Shown one piece after another: positions 23,601-31,800 of a stretch of 64,000 bases of DNA. How positions within the stretch are numbered: position 1 is the stretch's first letter; every line of letters starts with the position of its first letter. Below the pieces are notes generated by a model. The model saw nothing but the letters and a program-made list of their open reading frames with translations, made no database searches and was not told the DNA's origin. A program made the position numbers and the translations under genes. Origin of the DNA: Xestospongia bergquistia (lineage: Eukaryota > Porifera > Demospongiae > Haplosclerida > Petrosiidae); assembly GCA_963965975.1 (NCBI GenBank), contig OZ014411.1, positions 27,080,249 through 27,144,248 of the forward strand. Direction: 5' to 3'.

Positions 23601-25503
23601 TCGTACCCAGGAATTGATAAAAGAAAAGAACATTTGGTAACTACTGTTTCCACATGCACCTAATTTCCACAGATTTCTTGGAAAATAGTATACTCTAGGA
23701 ATCCTTCGTCTACTATGACATCAAAATTCCCTTTACCACAATAATCCACTATCAACAATGGTTACCTGTAGTGCAGATAACAACTTCTCTGCTGTTCTAC
23801 TCCATGATCTAAAGCAGCTAGGAAGACTAAACGTATCTCTTAAAAAAGCTTTATAATACGGAAAAAGATGTCTTCATGTGGTTACCAACTGGTTTTGTAA
23901 AGATATTGCATTTCCAAGTCCTCTCATTCACTATGGATCACAAGCTTGGTCCTGTTGGCACTGAGATCTGCTTTGTGCTGATAATAAGTCCTTTAGTAAC
24001 TCTAATGATGGATCAACCAGTTATTCGGGAAGCCCAATCATTTTGGATTTCAATTATACTGAACAAGTGTAATGCTCTTTGCTTGCACTGAACTCTAAAC
24101 ACCAAACCCCAAACCCCAAACCCCAAACACTAAACCCTAAACCCTAAAAAATAACCCTAAACTTTAAAAATTAGCAAACAAGTGATTAACATTTCACATA
24201 TTTTCGCTGCAGATCTATAAAAAGTTAGAAAACGAGGTTAAGATTTTGTGTATTTTCGGCACTAAAAAATAAAGAAACAAGGGAATAAATTTCTGCACAA
24301 ATGGCAAACATGACTGTTTGAAGCCAAGACTTAGCTTGTGATCCATAATGATGAGAGGACTAGTGTAGTGATAAAACATCATCAATATAAACTCAGCCTA
24401 TTGAGTCGTCATTTTCTATAAACAGTTATCATTATGATGTCAATATATTTAAATAATTATGCGCATGCACAAGCAGTAGTTACCAGGCGTTCTATTCTTT
24501 TGCGAACACCTGTGCATGAGGCTAATGTAATGTACTCACTATATATATTTCTATGTCCATTAACTTTGTTTAATTCACTTCTTGTATGTGACTGCAATTA
24601 AAAGCGATGAATGAAATTAAACCACATCCATACACTGCTGACACATACAGCATCCAATGAATTTGACTAATCCTAATTTCAAGAACTATGATGATGGTAA
24701 AACTGATCATGTTCAAGCTTCTTACTATTTATACTGTATAGCTTGTTCTCTGCCTATATTTCTAGCATTCTAGTCTTCCATAGACATTGCTGCTAATTAT
24801 ATAATCTATTAGTCAGTGTTTCACTGTAAAGACAGTATCTTAAAAAACAATGATTTCTTTCATTCTCTAATGTGATGTAATGTAATGTAATTTAGTTAGG
24901 CGGTCTAGAATTCAAGAATATTGAATCTTCATGATTTTTTATATTTAAAATTAATTATTTTTCCATCTTAGTGAGATAATAATGATGTATAGTAATTCCA
25001 GCTCTGTGTTTGATATATAGTTTGATATTAATCACATGTTTGATCAATATACTGGTATAACCTCTGTATAGCATGCTATCTTGTGTATGGTATCTCAAGT
25101 TACAGTTTGAGAATAACTCTGTTTTGATTGTGTTAATGATTTAATACAATTAATATTGGTTCATTAAATGTATACTGCTCTTCATTATGTAACATGTGTT
25201 TGTGTCACTATTGTATATGTATTATATGATATCACATTATACTGATATTGTTAACTTACAGAGCCAGGATGAGAATTAACATCTCCTCCTCTGCTCAGTG
25301 CAGTTCTTACACGATCAATATCTCTAAATAAAACTGCACCAAACAACTCCTCATTCTATTATAAAGATAATGATAATAATGATCATGTATTGTAGTAAAT
25401 AGTGATTATATAAATCAACTCTTACAATTATAACAATACTAAGTAGATATAAAGATAATGATATAAAAGATTATAGACCTACTAGTTTGTCTTGAGAGGA
25501 CAT
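1063..25503 (-). CDS. Gene A: ankyrin - Roc-like GTPase - COR-like - death domain protein (8 coding exons)
   Basis: Coding exons, 5' to 3': 25503-25483, 25355-25260, 22916-22818, 16940-16842, 13752-13654, 11610-11427, 4614-2557, 1568-1063. All junctions have AG acceptors and GT donors; the first five introns are phase 0 and the last two phase 1. The total is 3162 nt, giving 1053 aa plus stop. Protein layout: five ankyrin repeats (about residues 8-180), a P-loop (225-231), a serine/acidic linker, DSGGQ (373-377), a COR-like region (about 544-745), a Cys/His cluster (833-856), a death domain (about 897-990) and a basic tail. The known relative with this order is DAPK, which also has an N-terminal kinase; none is visible here. 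I infer a cytoplasmic signalling adaptor or receptor for cell death or immunity. An LTR element sits inside one intron. Gene B is its close tandem paralogue. Confidence 0.85.
1569..2556 (-). other. Gene A intron before the death-domain exon
   Basis: Intron of 988 bp, GT at 2556-2555 and AG at 1570-1569. Parts (about 1650-2500) match the gene B intron from about 32440 to 33600, but the end next to the death-domain exon does not match B. A short CA repeat lies at about 2350-2365. Nothing else is recognised. Confidence 0.7.
2557..4614 (-). CDS. Gene A large exon: Roc-like GTPase, COR-like region, Cys/His cluster
   Basis: Exon of 2058 nt, entered in phase 1 after ATAG and left at AAAG|GTAATT. 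It encodes residues 200-886. The G1/P-loop is GAPATGKTS (from residue 225), a Thr-containing G2-like segment [10 protein letters not shown] follows, the G3-like motif is [10 protein letters not shown] (373), and LGTFYDK (465-471) may stand for G4. About 140 residues separate G1 and G3, far more than the roughly 40-50 usual in Ras/Roc domains, because of a Ser/Glu/Asp-rich insert. The COR-like part contains the pattern [11 protein letters not shown] followed by [13 protein letters not shown], as in ROCO proteins. A CxxC...HxC...CC cluster lies before the exon end. The exon is about 90% identical in protein to gene B. Confidence 0.85.
4615..5859 (-). other. Gene A intron, segment next to GTPase exon
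   Basis: Non-coding AT-rich sequence. The part up to about 5250 is closely repeated at 55168-55795 beside the truncated copy D. No gene is seen. Confidence 0.65.
5860..7330 (-). mobile_element. Decayed non-LTR retrotransposon (LINE, Jockey/CR1-like)
   Basis: The minus strand carries pieces of a reverse transcriptase broken by stops and frameshifts. WKISNIIPV followed by an ISLL...SEVFERIV pattern (about 6600-6480) is the first RT block. LLNCSTHDALLSMATDW then VFFDLIKV (about 6420-6290) matches the STxDALL...FFDLxKAFD block. VGDILLY near 6060-6040 stands where YADDILLY is expected. An SDHLSVQLD-like end of the endonuclease lies near 7320-7290. The element sits in a gene A intron, in the same orientation as the gene, and is clearly dead. 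Related fragments occur in gene B at about 38370-38720. Confidence 0.7.
7331..9600. other. Gene A intron block shared with the gene C intron
   Basis: Several stretches, especially about 7480-7560 and 8930-9600, match the gene C region at about 62500-63900 at high identity and in the same order. This shows that the intron belongs to the duplicated unit. No open frame of convincing length is present. Between 7600 and 8900 I recognise nothing. Confidence 0.6.
9817..10038 (+). other. Unrecognised open frame of 73 codons in gene A intron
   Basis: A plus-strand frame begins MSAKISFTPVGFAQLALQ and ends SKGQGLPL. Its composition (Gln, Asn, Ala, Leu, few stops in the flanking 300 bases) is more protein-like than its surroundings. 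I do not recognise a family. It may be a relic of a retroelement or a captured exon inside the intron. It overlaps no exon of gene A and is antisense to it. No promoter or splice context could be fixed. Confidence 0.3.
10640..11426. other. Gene A intron block shared with gene B
   Basis: Sequence from about 10780 to 11200 is repeated at about 35805-36195 in gene B, where it lies directly upstream of the GTPase exon. In gene A it is 6 kb away from that exon because the LINE-containing region lies between. No coding function is seen. Confidence 0.65.
11427..11610 (-). CDS. Gene A exon: fifth ankyrin repeat plus linker
   Basis: 184 nt exon between TTTATAG and G|GTATATC. It encodes an ankyrin repeat beginning NGRSPLHHACDGGHVDTIKL and ending in [11 protein letters not shown]. 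About 28 more residues (TPADYVKP..., then an Ala/Asn/Gln helix) lead into the GTPase exon. Phase 0 entry and phase 1 exit match the paralogous exon in gene B exactly. Confidence 0.88.
11611..13653 (-). other. Gene A intron with LTR fragment
   Basis: Intron of 2043 bp. The flanks match the intron of gene B between 39031 and 45412, in which an LTR element and a hAT element are inserted. At about 12767-12842 it carries a short piece matching one end of the gene B LTR. Around 13430-13480 it holds the uninterrupted counterpart of the gene B hAT insertion site. Nothing else is recognised. Confidence 0.65.
12767..12842. mobile_element. Fragment of an old LTR (same family as the gene B element)
   Basis: About 75 bases match the terminal part of the LTRs at 39500-39754 and 42213-42437 and are followed by the same flanking sequence as the right LTR in gene B. 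It is a broken fossil remnant. It implies that the LTR element was present before the A/B duplication, or was copied by gene conversion. Confidence 0.55.
13654..13752 (-). CDS. Gene A exon: fourth ankyrin repeat
   Basis: 99 nt, phase 0 to phase 0, flanked by TTTAG and GTATTA. It encodes one 33-residue repeat: [20 protein letters not shown] then a GATVDAINK-type end. It is nearly identical to the gene B exon at 45413-45511. Confidence 0.88.
14295..14865. mobile_element. TIR element (GCCTCATACCCAGG family), copy 1
   Basis: The left end GCCTCATACCCAGG... and right end ...CCTGGATATGAGGC are inverted repeats of about 45-50 bases, with an AACACCTG(A/G)TAACTACT-type inner part. Sister copies lie at 46012-46364 (the paralogous position in gene B) and 23598-24522. 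No transposase is visible, so it is non-autonomous. Flanking TA or TAA suggests a short TA-type target duplication. Confidence 0.65.
15898..16161. mobile_element. Small TIR element (GTTTCATTTAGA family), first tandem copy
   Basis: It begins GTTTCATTTAGAAG and ends TAAATGAAAC, giving inverted ends of about 10-12 bases. It is non-coding. A second copy follows at 16209-16510, and a decayed copy lies at about 48118-48240 in gene B. Confidence 0.5.
16209..16510. mobile_element. Small TIR element (GTTTCATTTAGA family), second tandem copy
   Basis: It starts GTTTCATTTAGAAGAATGGG and ends CTAAATGAAAC. It matches the preceding copy along its length apart from an expanded AT run (16309-16358). No coding capacity. 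Confidence 0.5.
16309..16358. repeat. (AT)n microsatellite
   Basis: About 50 bases of uninterrupted AT dinucleotides inside the small TIR element. Confidence 0.95.
16842..16940 (-). CDS. Gene A exon: third ankyrin repeat
   Basis: 99 nt, phase 0, between TTTAG and GTAAGT. It encodes QEWTPLHSAVRNGHYNVASE then LIKAGADPNSTSE. The exon and its 3' flank resemble the exon at 22818-22916, which points to an internal exon duplication in gene A. The corresponding gene B exon is 50192-50290. Confidence 0.88.
16941..17999 (-). other. Gene A intron left of the LTR element
   Basis: AT-rich intron sequence with a 70-base AT run (17576-17645). No gene is seen. Confidence 0.7.
17576..17645. repeat. (AT)n microsatellite
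   Basis: About 70 bases of pure AT dinucleotides. Confidence 0.95.
18000..18130 (-). repeat. 3' LTR of the Ty3/gypsy element
   Basis: 131 bases, terminal repeat partner of 22218-22348; inverted ends of the TGTAATG/CATTATA type. Confidence 0.88.
18341..21482 (-). mobile_element. pol region of the Ty3/gypsy element
   Basis: On the minus strand this region encodes, in order, an aspartic protease with a DTGAS motif (about 21300-21000), a reverse transcriptase (about 20850-20250), RNase H (about 20070-19650), and an integrase with an HHCC zinc region (about 19350-19200), core and C-terminal chromatin/basic part (to about 18350). Order and sequence place it in Ty3/gypsy. It overlaps gag in another frame, as expected for the programmed frameshifting this family often uses. 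It is a fossil with about one break. Confidence 0.88.
21305..22174 (-). mobile_element. gag region of the Ty3/gypsy element
   Basis: The frame begins MATKLDLVSLPPFDP close behind the primer-binding site. It holds a capsid-like part with a WKRRFETYL block and two CCHC-type zinc knuckles (CTRCGKTHNKGMC and CHKCLKFNHFAKC) towards the C-terminus. This is the usual nucleocapsid arrangement of Ty3/gypsy gag. Confidence 0.85.
22218..22348 (-). repeat. 5' LTR of the Ty3/gypsy element
   Basis: 131 bases, partner of 18000-18130 with about three differences. Confidence 0.88.
22818..22916 (-). CDS. Gene A exon: second ankyrin repeat
   Basis: 99 nt, phase 0, between ATATAG and GTGAGA. It encodes DQSTPLHSASYDGYSEILHI then LLEAGGDPNSTNE, a complete ankyrin repeat with the TPLH signature. 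No separate partner exists in gene B, which has one exon fewer. Flanking intron similarity to 16600-16850 indicates an exon-plus-intron duplication. Confidence 0.88.
23598..24522. mobile_element. TIR element (GCCTCGTACCCAGG family), copy 2, with telomere-like repeats
   Basis: Inverted ends of about 50 bases: GCCTCGTACCCAGG... at the left, and ...CACCTGTGCATGAGGC at the right, with the shared inner block GGTAACTACTG. It is longer (925 bp) than the copies at 14295 and 46012. Its interior contains a tract of CCCTAAA/CCCCAAA-type units (24091-24164). The flanks are CTA and TAA. No transposase is recognised. Confidence 0.65.
24091..24164. repeat. Degenerate telomere-like repeat tract
   Basis: About ten 6-8 base units of AAACCCC, AAACCCT and AAACACT type in tandem inside a TIR element. 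It is interstitial and not a chromosome end, because genes and paralogous sequence continue on both sides. Confidence 0.8.
25260..25355 (-). CDS. Gene A exon: first ankyrin-like repeat
   Basis: 96 nt, phase 0, between ATAG and GTAAGT, encoding 32 residues: NEELFGAVLFRDIDRVRTAL then SRGGDVNSHPGS. This is a capping-type ankyrin repeat, with the helix pair and GGDVN turn but no TPLH. The gene B partner is 50948-51046 (33 residues). Confidence 0.85.
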
Positions 25504-25528
25504 CTTTAGAACTGTACTGTTTTAAAAC
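25483..25528 (-). CDS. Gene A first coding exon (MSSQDKL)
   Basis: The acceptor CTACAG precedes a short 5'UTR part (25528-25504). The ATG is at 25503-25501 and seven codons follow to the donor GTAGGT. The start is supported by the same layout in gene B (MSYQDEL, 51233-51213), including the position of ATG, acceptor and donor. Confidence 0.8.
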
Positions 25529-27502
25529 CTGTAGATAAACAAATATCGTGTGTCAAAGTTTATATTAATTATGAATTGAAATTATTAGAATGTATATTAA
25601 GTGTAATACTTTAGGGTTTTAATAAGATTTAGGATTGATCAAGGACCAGTATAAAAGTAATACAATAATGTTAATACAATACTCTTACTAATATTAGAAC
25701 ACTCTTGGTTGTCAAACTTTGAACATAGTATTCACATTAAATATAATGTAGAGTGTATTAATAGATACAATTTGATAGTTTTCAAAACACAGAGAAAGTA
25801 TAATTATAAATGAGCATACAAGTACTAAACATATTTATATTATGATGATTGGCTGACTACATGAAAGTCTGAAATGCATAAAACTTTTGCTGCACTATCA
25901 TTACACATACAGTACAAGAATGTATTGTAAGATATTACAGGAAATGAGAAAGAGCATGAACTCTAATACAATTAATTAAAATTCCAAGTAGAATTCTTAG
26001 GAGTCATGTTACATTGTTATATTTAGATCAATCACCTCCAAATATTTAATTTTCCAGTTAAGGGTAATGCCTGTATATGAACCAAAGGTTAAAAGCCGTG
26101 TTCTGACTTTATAACATGAACTATTTACAGCTGAATTCTCCATTATGCTGGTAAGTTATAAGTCTACTATATTAGACTAGACTAGTAAGTGCAATAACAC
26201 AACTCATGACAGCTTTATCTGGATTTCAATTAATTTCAAGGGAATTTAAAGGAATTATGCCATTATATAAAGGACAAAAATACTAATACCAAATAACTGG
26301 ATAACTGCTGATGTAGGTCTGTTTACTCAGTAATATTAGAACAAGACATATGCTACATATTTCTAATACATTGATACAATTCCTTTAACATTCTTTATCA
26401 CTTCCTGTCTATCCTTTTTTATGAGTTCCACCAGTACACTGTAAAAATTAAATTGTTATTTTAACAATTACTTTGTAGTTTACATTGGTGGATTACTATG
26501 ATATATAGAATTTTTGTGAATTACTCATTGTGTAATTTCTCGGTATGTTGTACTTTTACATGCCAACAAATTACACAATGAGTAATTCACAAAAATTCTA
26601 TATTCCATAGTAACCCACTGATGTAAACTACAAAGTAATTGTTAAAATAACAATTCAATTTTTATAGTGTACATGTTTACTGTAAGTGCACAAGTTACTA
26701 ATAATGTTCATAAAAAGAAGTTCATATTACTTATGACTTCAGTTAATTATCTTCATGATAGTATATTATTATATTAATGTTATATAAAGGCTAATAGAAT
26801 CTGTTAGAAAACAAGTACTGAATGTATTGAAACATCTAAAAATTTCACAAATTTATTTTTTCAGGTAGCAATTGTAAGAGCATATTTTAGAAATAATTAC
26901 AATATTAATACTTGATTAATAAATTATCATTAAAAATAAAGGATTGTCATCCCCTCAAAAAAACAAGTGTTTGGCTGAAGTAGTAAACTGAAAAGACAAT
27001 CTCTAATATGACAAAGTTATATTCTCAAGCTCACATGTCTGCTCTAGAGAAGAGCTTGCTTGTCAAATTTAGAAGAATTAAATTGCTCTTACACTCTAGA
27101 TAGTGAAGTCAATGTTTGAAAGATCACAGACCCCCAATAACTTATGTTCACTTTAGCACTGACACAATTGCTACAGAATTTTGTACACAGTAAGAATATT
27201 AACATTAATATATTGTAAACCCTCCTAGTTCTACCCTCACAAGGCAGCCATTTGTCAAAAGAACAAGGCAGAGCTAAAGCCAGCCTCTTAGGGATTAAGC
27301 CCCTCTATAATAGACTTGTCTCACCAGAGAACAAAACAGTTTAGTCACTTTAATAAAATAGTCACTATTTCAAAGCCCAACAATTTATAGATTCAAATGA
27401 ACATAGATCATTTGGTTACATTAAAACCCAGTACATATAGTAACATGTAATATTTCAATAAATACAGTTTATCAGGTACACTAACATATTAATAATACTT
27501 AC
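25529..27502 (-). other. Gene A first intron (5'UTR intron)
   Basis: It spans from the leader exon to the first coding exon. It contains the fold-back element at 26437-26669. The rest (25530-26430, 26670-27490) is AT-rich with nothing recognised. Confidence 0.6.
26437..26669. mobile_element. Fold-back MITE with about 100-base inverted arms
   Basis: The left arm (from CACTGTAAAAATTAAATTG) and right arm (to CAATTTTTATAGTG) are near-perfect inverted copies about 100 bases long around a spacer of about 25 bases. The element is flanked by TA on both sides (26435-26436 and 26670-26671), the target of Tc1/mariner-type elements. Non-coding. Confidence 0.85.
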
Positions 27503-27575
27503 CACGTTTTTTTGAGCAAGGAAGACTATACTGTAATGAATGATGTCCTAATCTTGAAGACTACTGTATGTAGCC
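27503..27575 (-). other. Gene A 5' leader exon (non-coding), 5' end estimated
   Basis: The sequence ends in the donor CGTG|GTAAGT at 27503/27502-27497. It is conserved with three copies upstream of gene B (52390, 52760, 53453). The 5' end is placed about 30 bases downstream of a TATA-like box. It contains no conserved frame, so it is taken as an untranslated exon spliced to 25528. Confidence 0.55.
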
Positions 27576-27598
27576 TTACAAAACTAGTTGTCGTCGTT

Positions 27599-27605
27599 CT
27601 TTATA
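27599..27605 (-). promoter_or_regulatory. TATA box candidate for gene A
   Basis: The minus strand reads TATAAAG about 100 bases upstream of the leader donor site. At the same spacing the gene B leader copies have GATAAAC (52491-52496) and GATAAAAG (53561-53568). Confidence 0.45.
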
Positions 27606-27939
27606 CTCCCACTAATTAAAACACAAGAAATTCCAATTAATCTGATGTGGCCACACCCTTATTCCATAGGTAAACAAGTAATAATTGTAGTAAGTAGGTG
27701 TATACTGTTTACATAACTATTACTAGAATTATGTTAGTACTTGAGTAATCTTATCTTCAGCTATCTATTCTATGAGAAAGGGTGTCTGGTACACTACATA
27801 AATATCTTGATATTACTACTGAAACTCAATATAGCAAATCTATTATTATGACATCATATGTTCAATTACAAAATTGGTTTTTTAGACAAAATACTAATAA
27901 AAAATCGCTCAATATTACTCATTGAAATAACTCAATAGT

Positions 27940-29983
27940 GAGTAAAAAAACTTGTCATTTACAAGATAAAATGTTATACAGAACATAACATATTTACTCA
28001 TGTAGTGACAGCAACACTCAATATGTCCAAACCACACCCATAATAATTGGTACACCAGTAATATTAAATAAGTGATGTATCTATCTATCCATGAGCCCTT
28101 TTTGTATCCTCTAAAATTACATATCCTGGATGTAACCATATGATTACTATAAATAGTAACACATGATCACATTTAAGTTTATTAGTAAATGTTTTGGATC
28201 TAGGGAATAATAAAAAGTGGAATGATGTAATCTCGATACTGGTTACATTCAGAAACAGGTAAATGTGACATAATTTACTTTCTCCTTTCCTTTCTTTTCT
28301 CTTACTACTACAAGGACTGTGTTTATCATTGTACAACAACTTGCAAGGTTTCAGTTGTATAATCTTGTTACAAGGCCTCTCAATCAAGTAGTCATGCCTT
28401 TCTCCTAACTCCTAGAAAACAGGCTGGTTACAAATTTAGACTACATTAGTGCTAAAGGTATGCCATATCAGACTTAATTTTCATTTCTATATAGGTATGG
28501 GGATGTGACTAGGGTTGGGTCTGGATCATGAGACTACTCTGTTCTATGTTAGTCTGATGTTGCTAACACTTCACTAAGAAAGGAAAAGTCTAAGGACAAA
28601 CACATACAGGATTAGTACAGCAGGAATATAGGTTATGAATACAAACACATATCAACCTTTACTAACTAGCATTGCCTCATGCAGGAGCGCATGAGCGTCA
28701 AACTGCCATTAATTTGTATTCTAACCATTGTCGAAACACTGTCAGGGATTATTCCATATAAGGAAAATACACTTAAGTAACATAAGTACTGTTAAGTACG
28801 TGACAGAGCAATGAATATAATTACAGTCATCAGTGATGAGTAAAATGAAAAAACTAAAAAAGAAAAAGTTATGTACATCGAGAAACGTTTAAAAGAATTA
28901 GACTTGGAGGTTATGGAGGCTTTTGTCATTAAAGAGGTGGAAACAGTTGAACAACATATATCTTTATTCACCTGTGTTATTAAAACCTCCTTTTGCTATT
29001 AAGGTTAATATTATCTGATATTACAACATTATTAATAGAATGAACAGTTACTACATCTTTCAGTTGATGGTTTACGTTTCAAATCAAGTTTTCATATAAA
29101 GAGTGGTGCATTTCTATAATCTCCACAGTGATGCCTCAGCTTGCCATGAACACTTCCTCTAGTTATAACTGCACGTCTGGCAATTCAGTGATGATAATTG
29201 ACCTGAGGTGGCGTGCTTCACTTGGCTAAAGAAAGTCTCAACTGCGCTACCATTGAGACGTACTGGATATATTGTGTACCCAGGGTGAGCAGAAGTGAAG
29301 TCAGCAAATAAGTTCTTAAAGCCATAATACATGAGCCAAATAAGTCCCAGGTTTGCCAGCAGTAACTCTGAAATGTCCCATTTGTTCAGCCATTCGTGGG
29401 TCCATTGACAGAGTCAGCCGCTGTTTTCATGTAGCAGGGACTTCCGTGTCTTCAGAAGGTCGCTTGGCCATCTTCTTGACTTCTCTTACATCTATCTATT
29501 TAAAGCACACCTAACTAAGAGATCATAGCCCAGAAGCTATCAAAATGCAAAACACTTCGCAGTTATGTCTATATATGGACATACATTTTAAGCCTTGATT
29601 CGACAACAAATGGTTAAGGGAGTTTGACGCTCCTTCGCGTCACTTCGCGACGCTCATGTGCTCCTGCCTCATGTCATGTACTATTTTAAGAGCAGACTTT
29701 ATTAGGCATTGCCTACTAACATGGAGTAGATGTTAAGTGAAAAGGAGGAGCTTGTAAGTGCATAAGACATTTCTGTGGTCTGAAAGATTTTTGAAGGCTG
29801 TACAAGTCCTATATGCACTTATCCCCAGATCCTTCCACTACTACTATATTTAGTATAGGTAATAAATGTACCATATAATGTATTAGTATTTAAACAGTAA
29901 TTTGAGTTATTGGACCCAGTACATATAGTAACATGTAACATTTCAGTAAATACAGTTTATCAGGTACACTGACATATTTAACT
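27940..29983. repeat. Upstream block duplicated between units A and B
   Basis: 27940-28681 and 29667-29983 match 51330-52385 almost base for base. The block is interrupted in A by the 985-base transposon at 28682. In B the block lies inside the first intron; in A it lies upstream of the leader exon. At about 29983 the match to B ends and sequence homologous to the 3' flank of gene C begins, so this is the junction between units A and B. Confidence 0.85.
28682..29666. mobile_element. DNA transposon remnant, P-element-like
   Basis: 985 bp with 18-base inverted ends CAGGAGCGCATGAGCGTC / GACGCTCATGTGCTCCTG (one mismatch). The repeat CCTCATG on both sides (28675-28681 and 29667-29673) is the target duplication. 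The empty site is intact in unit B at about 52070. The minus strand (about 29480-29090) encodes broken pieces such as LNGSAVETFFSQVKHATSGQ, which resembles the C-terminal part of P-like/THAP-associated transposases of invertebrates from memory. Stops and frameshifts show it is dead or non-autonomous. Confidence 0.75.
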
Positions 29984-30987
29984 ATATTTAAATTAGATGA
30001 TGAAAGGTATTTATAAATACAATAATAATATCAATTTCTAATATTGAAACCTTTTTTTGTATGTTAATAGTTTAAAAGCTTTTGACCCTTTTACAATGAT
30101 AAATTTTACATAGAGTATAACTCTTTCAACTTTGAGTTACAGCTGGATATTGCCTCTTGTGATGTAGAACAATAATGTCATTAATAAATTATTACAAACA
30201 CCTCTTCACCAAATGTAACAACTGAATTAGTTAAAATTGTTTTTAACCCTAAAACAACAACTAATACACCAAACATATAGTAAATATTACACTGATTATT
30301 GAATTAGAGTTTCATTAGTACCAGAGTACTGCTATAAAATCTAATCTGAGATGAAAACATAACCTTCAAAACATTCCCTCAATGCCTTTCATGCACATTC
30401 AACAAGATTGCTCTATAGATAGTGTGTACAAACTCAATAGTGTATTAGAGTGAACTTATGAAGTTACATGTATGGATAAATTTATAATCTGCAAATTTCA
30501 AATAGATGGCACTTAGAGTGTGCTCTTCATGCAAAAATAAAACATATGAAATTTATATACACAAAAAAATATTTAAAATATATACATTTTAAAATATGTA
30601 ATTATTTGTCCAAGACAAATAATTATATTTTAAGTATCATAGTATACGTTCTGCAGTACATCATGGCTTTTAACTTAAATCAGTAAATAAAATGCAATTG
30701 TGACTTCAAAGATATTCATGTTGCACAATAACTCCTTTCAACAAATGTACATTATATACATGTACAGTGTATAAATTGAAGTACAAATCACAAGTAAGTT
30801 TGCACAACAATTCAAACCTAATAAAAATTATTAAGGTTAAAGAAATCAATTAAAAGAACACAATTAAGTTGGAAAAATCTACCGGAAAATATTTAAATTA
30901 AAAATGCTTGTAGCACATAATCAAGATCAAAAACCAGAAAAAATCATGAAATAAACATTACAATATGACAGATTATAATTGCTTGTT
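29984..30987. other. Intergenic, downstream of gene B
   Basis: AT-rich sequence matching about 57530-58640 downstream of gene C. No gene is seen. Confidence 0.7.
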
Positions 30988-31286
30988 ACTTTAGTAGTTT
31001 ATAACTTGATTGTACTTGTGGTTTGGCTAACTAGTGTCATATTTTCATTAAAACCAGATGATTCACAATAAGTCCTTCCACTACTTCAATAACTATCAAC
31101 CATGAGAGTTCAGAGGAAATTGCATTAATCTAGCTTTAAACAATTCTGATAATTTTGATTTTGTCAAATTGACTACTGTAATATAAGCAACCAAAGACGC
31201 TTTGTACCTTTAAAACCACTCCAATTGTTTCCCATTCATAATTAATACCAGCTAGTAGACGAGAAATCTGTCATTATAATTGATAT
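30988..31286 (-). pseudogene. Decayed second death-domain exon behind gene B
   Basis: The minus strand matches the gene B death-domain exon from an AGATATC-type start (31286) to the SKYK-end stop region (30988). It includes recognisable TSWYEWE..., LSWLIVIEVVEGLI and KPQVQSSYK-like pieces, interrupted by stops and frameshifts. It lies 0.8 kb downstream of the intact death-domain exon. The same arrangement exists behind gene C, so the exon doubled before these units separated. Confidence 0.75.
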
Positions 31287-31800
31287 CTCTACAAAAAAAT
31301 TACTAATAACAGAGCTTTCTTTGTTAGTCATAAAAAAGGTTCAGTGTGCCTAATCAAACTATATTTAATCATGAAATATAATGTATTGTAGTAGTAATTA
31401 TATTCTACTTTATTCTTAAAATTAAAGCTGATACAAAAACATAAAACAATTAGAATTAAAAACACTTAAAATTGTAAAATTATCCTCCATAACTGGCTGA
31501 TTATCCCTTCAATTGCAAGCCACAATGTTTGGCATTCACAGTTAATATCTAGTAAATTAACAAAAAATTACTAGTAAATTAACAAAATATACTTCAAACC
31601 TTTTGAAATTAATTAAGGTTAAACAAATCAATTAAGAGATAAAACAATTAAGTAAGAAAAATTTACAGCAAAATATTAAAACTAATAAAACTTGCAGCAG
31701 ATAATAAAGCAAAAAAATTATGACTACTTTAAAGCCAAAAATAAGAGAAATACAGAAGTCATCAAAATAAGTATTGTAAAATAGCAGATTATATAGTACA
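31287..31800. other. 3' flank of gene B
   Basis: AT-rich. A minus-strand AATAAA (plus TTTATT at 31409-31414) conserved behind gene C (59067-59072) may be a poly(A) signal for gene B. Nothing else is recognised. Confidence 0.45.

Larger units (their letters stand above)
22917..25259 (-). other. Gene A intron with a TIR element
   Basis: Intron of 2343 bp containing the TIR element at 23598-24522. The remaining sequence, including 24530-25250, is AT-rich and holds no gene that I can support. Confidence 0.7.

Noticed and set aside
24091-24164. Chromosome end suggested by CCCTAAA-type repeats
   Set aside because: The tract is short, degenerate and embedded in a TIR element, with gene A exons on both sides.
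27915-28387. Two overlapping minus-strand frames of 74 and 100 codons
   Set aside because: They lie in the block duplicated at 51330-52385. The DNA is conserved there as a whole, but the frames lack splice or start support and show no coding pattern.
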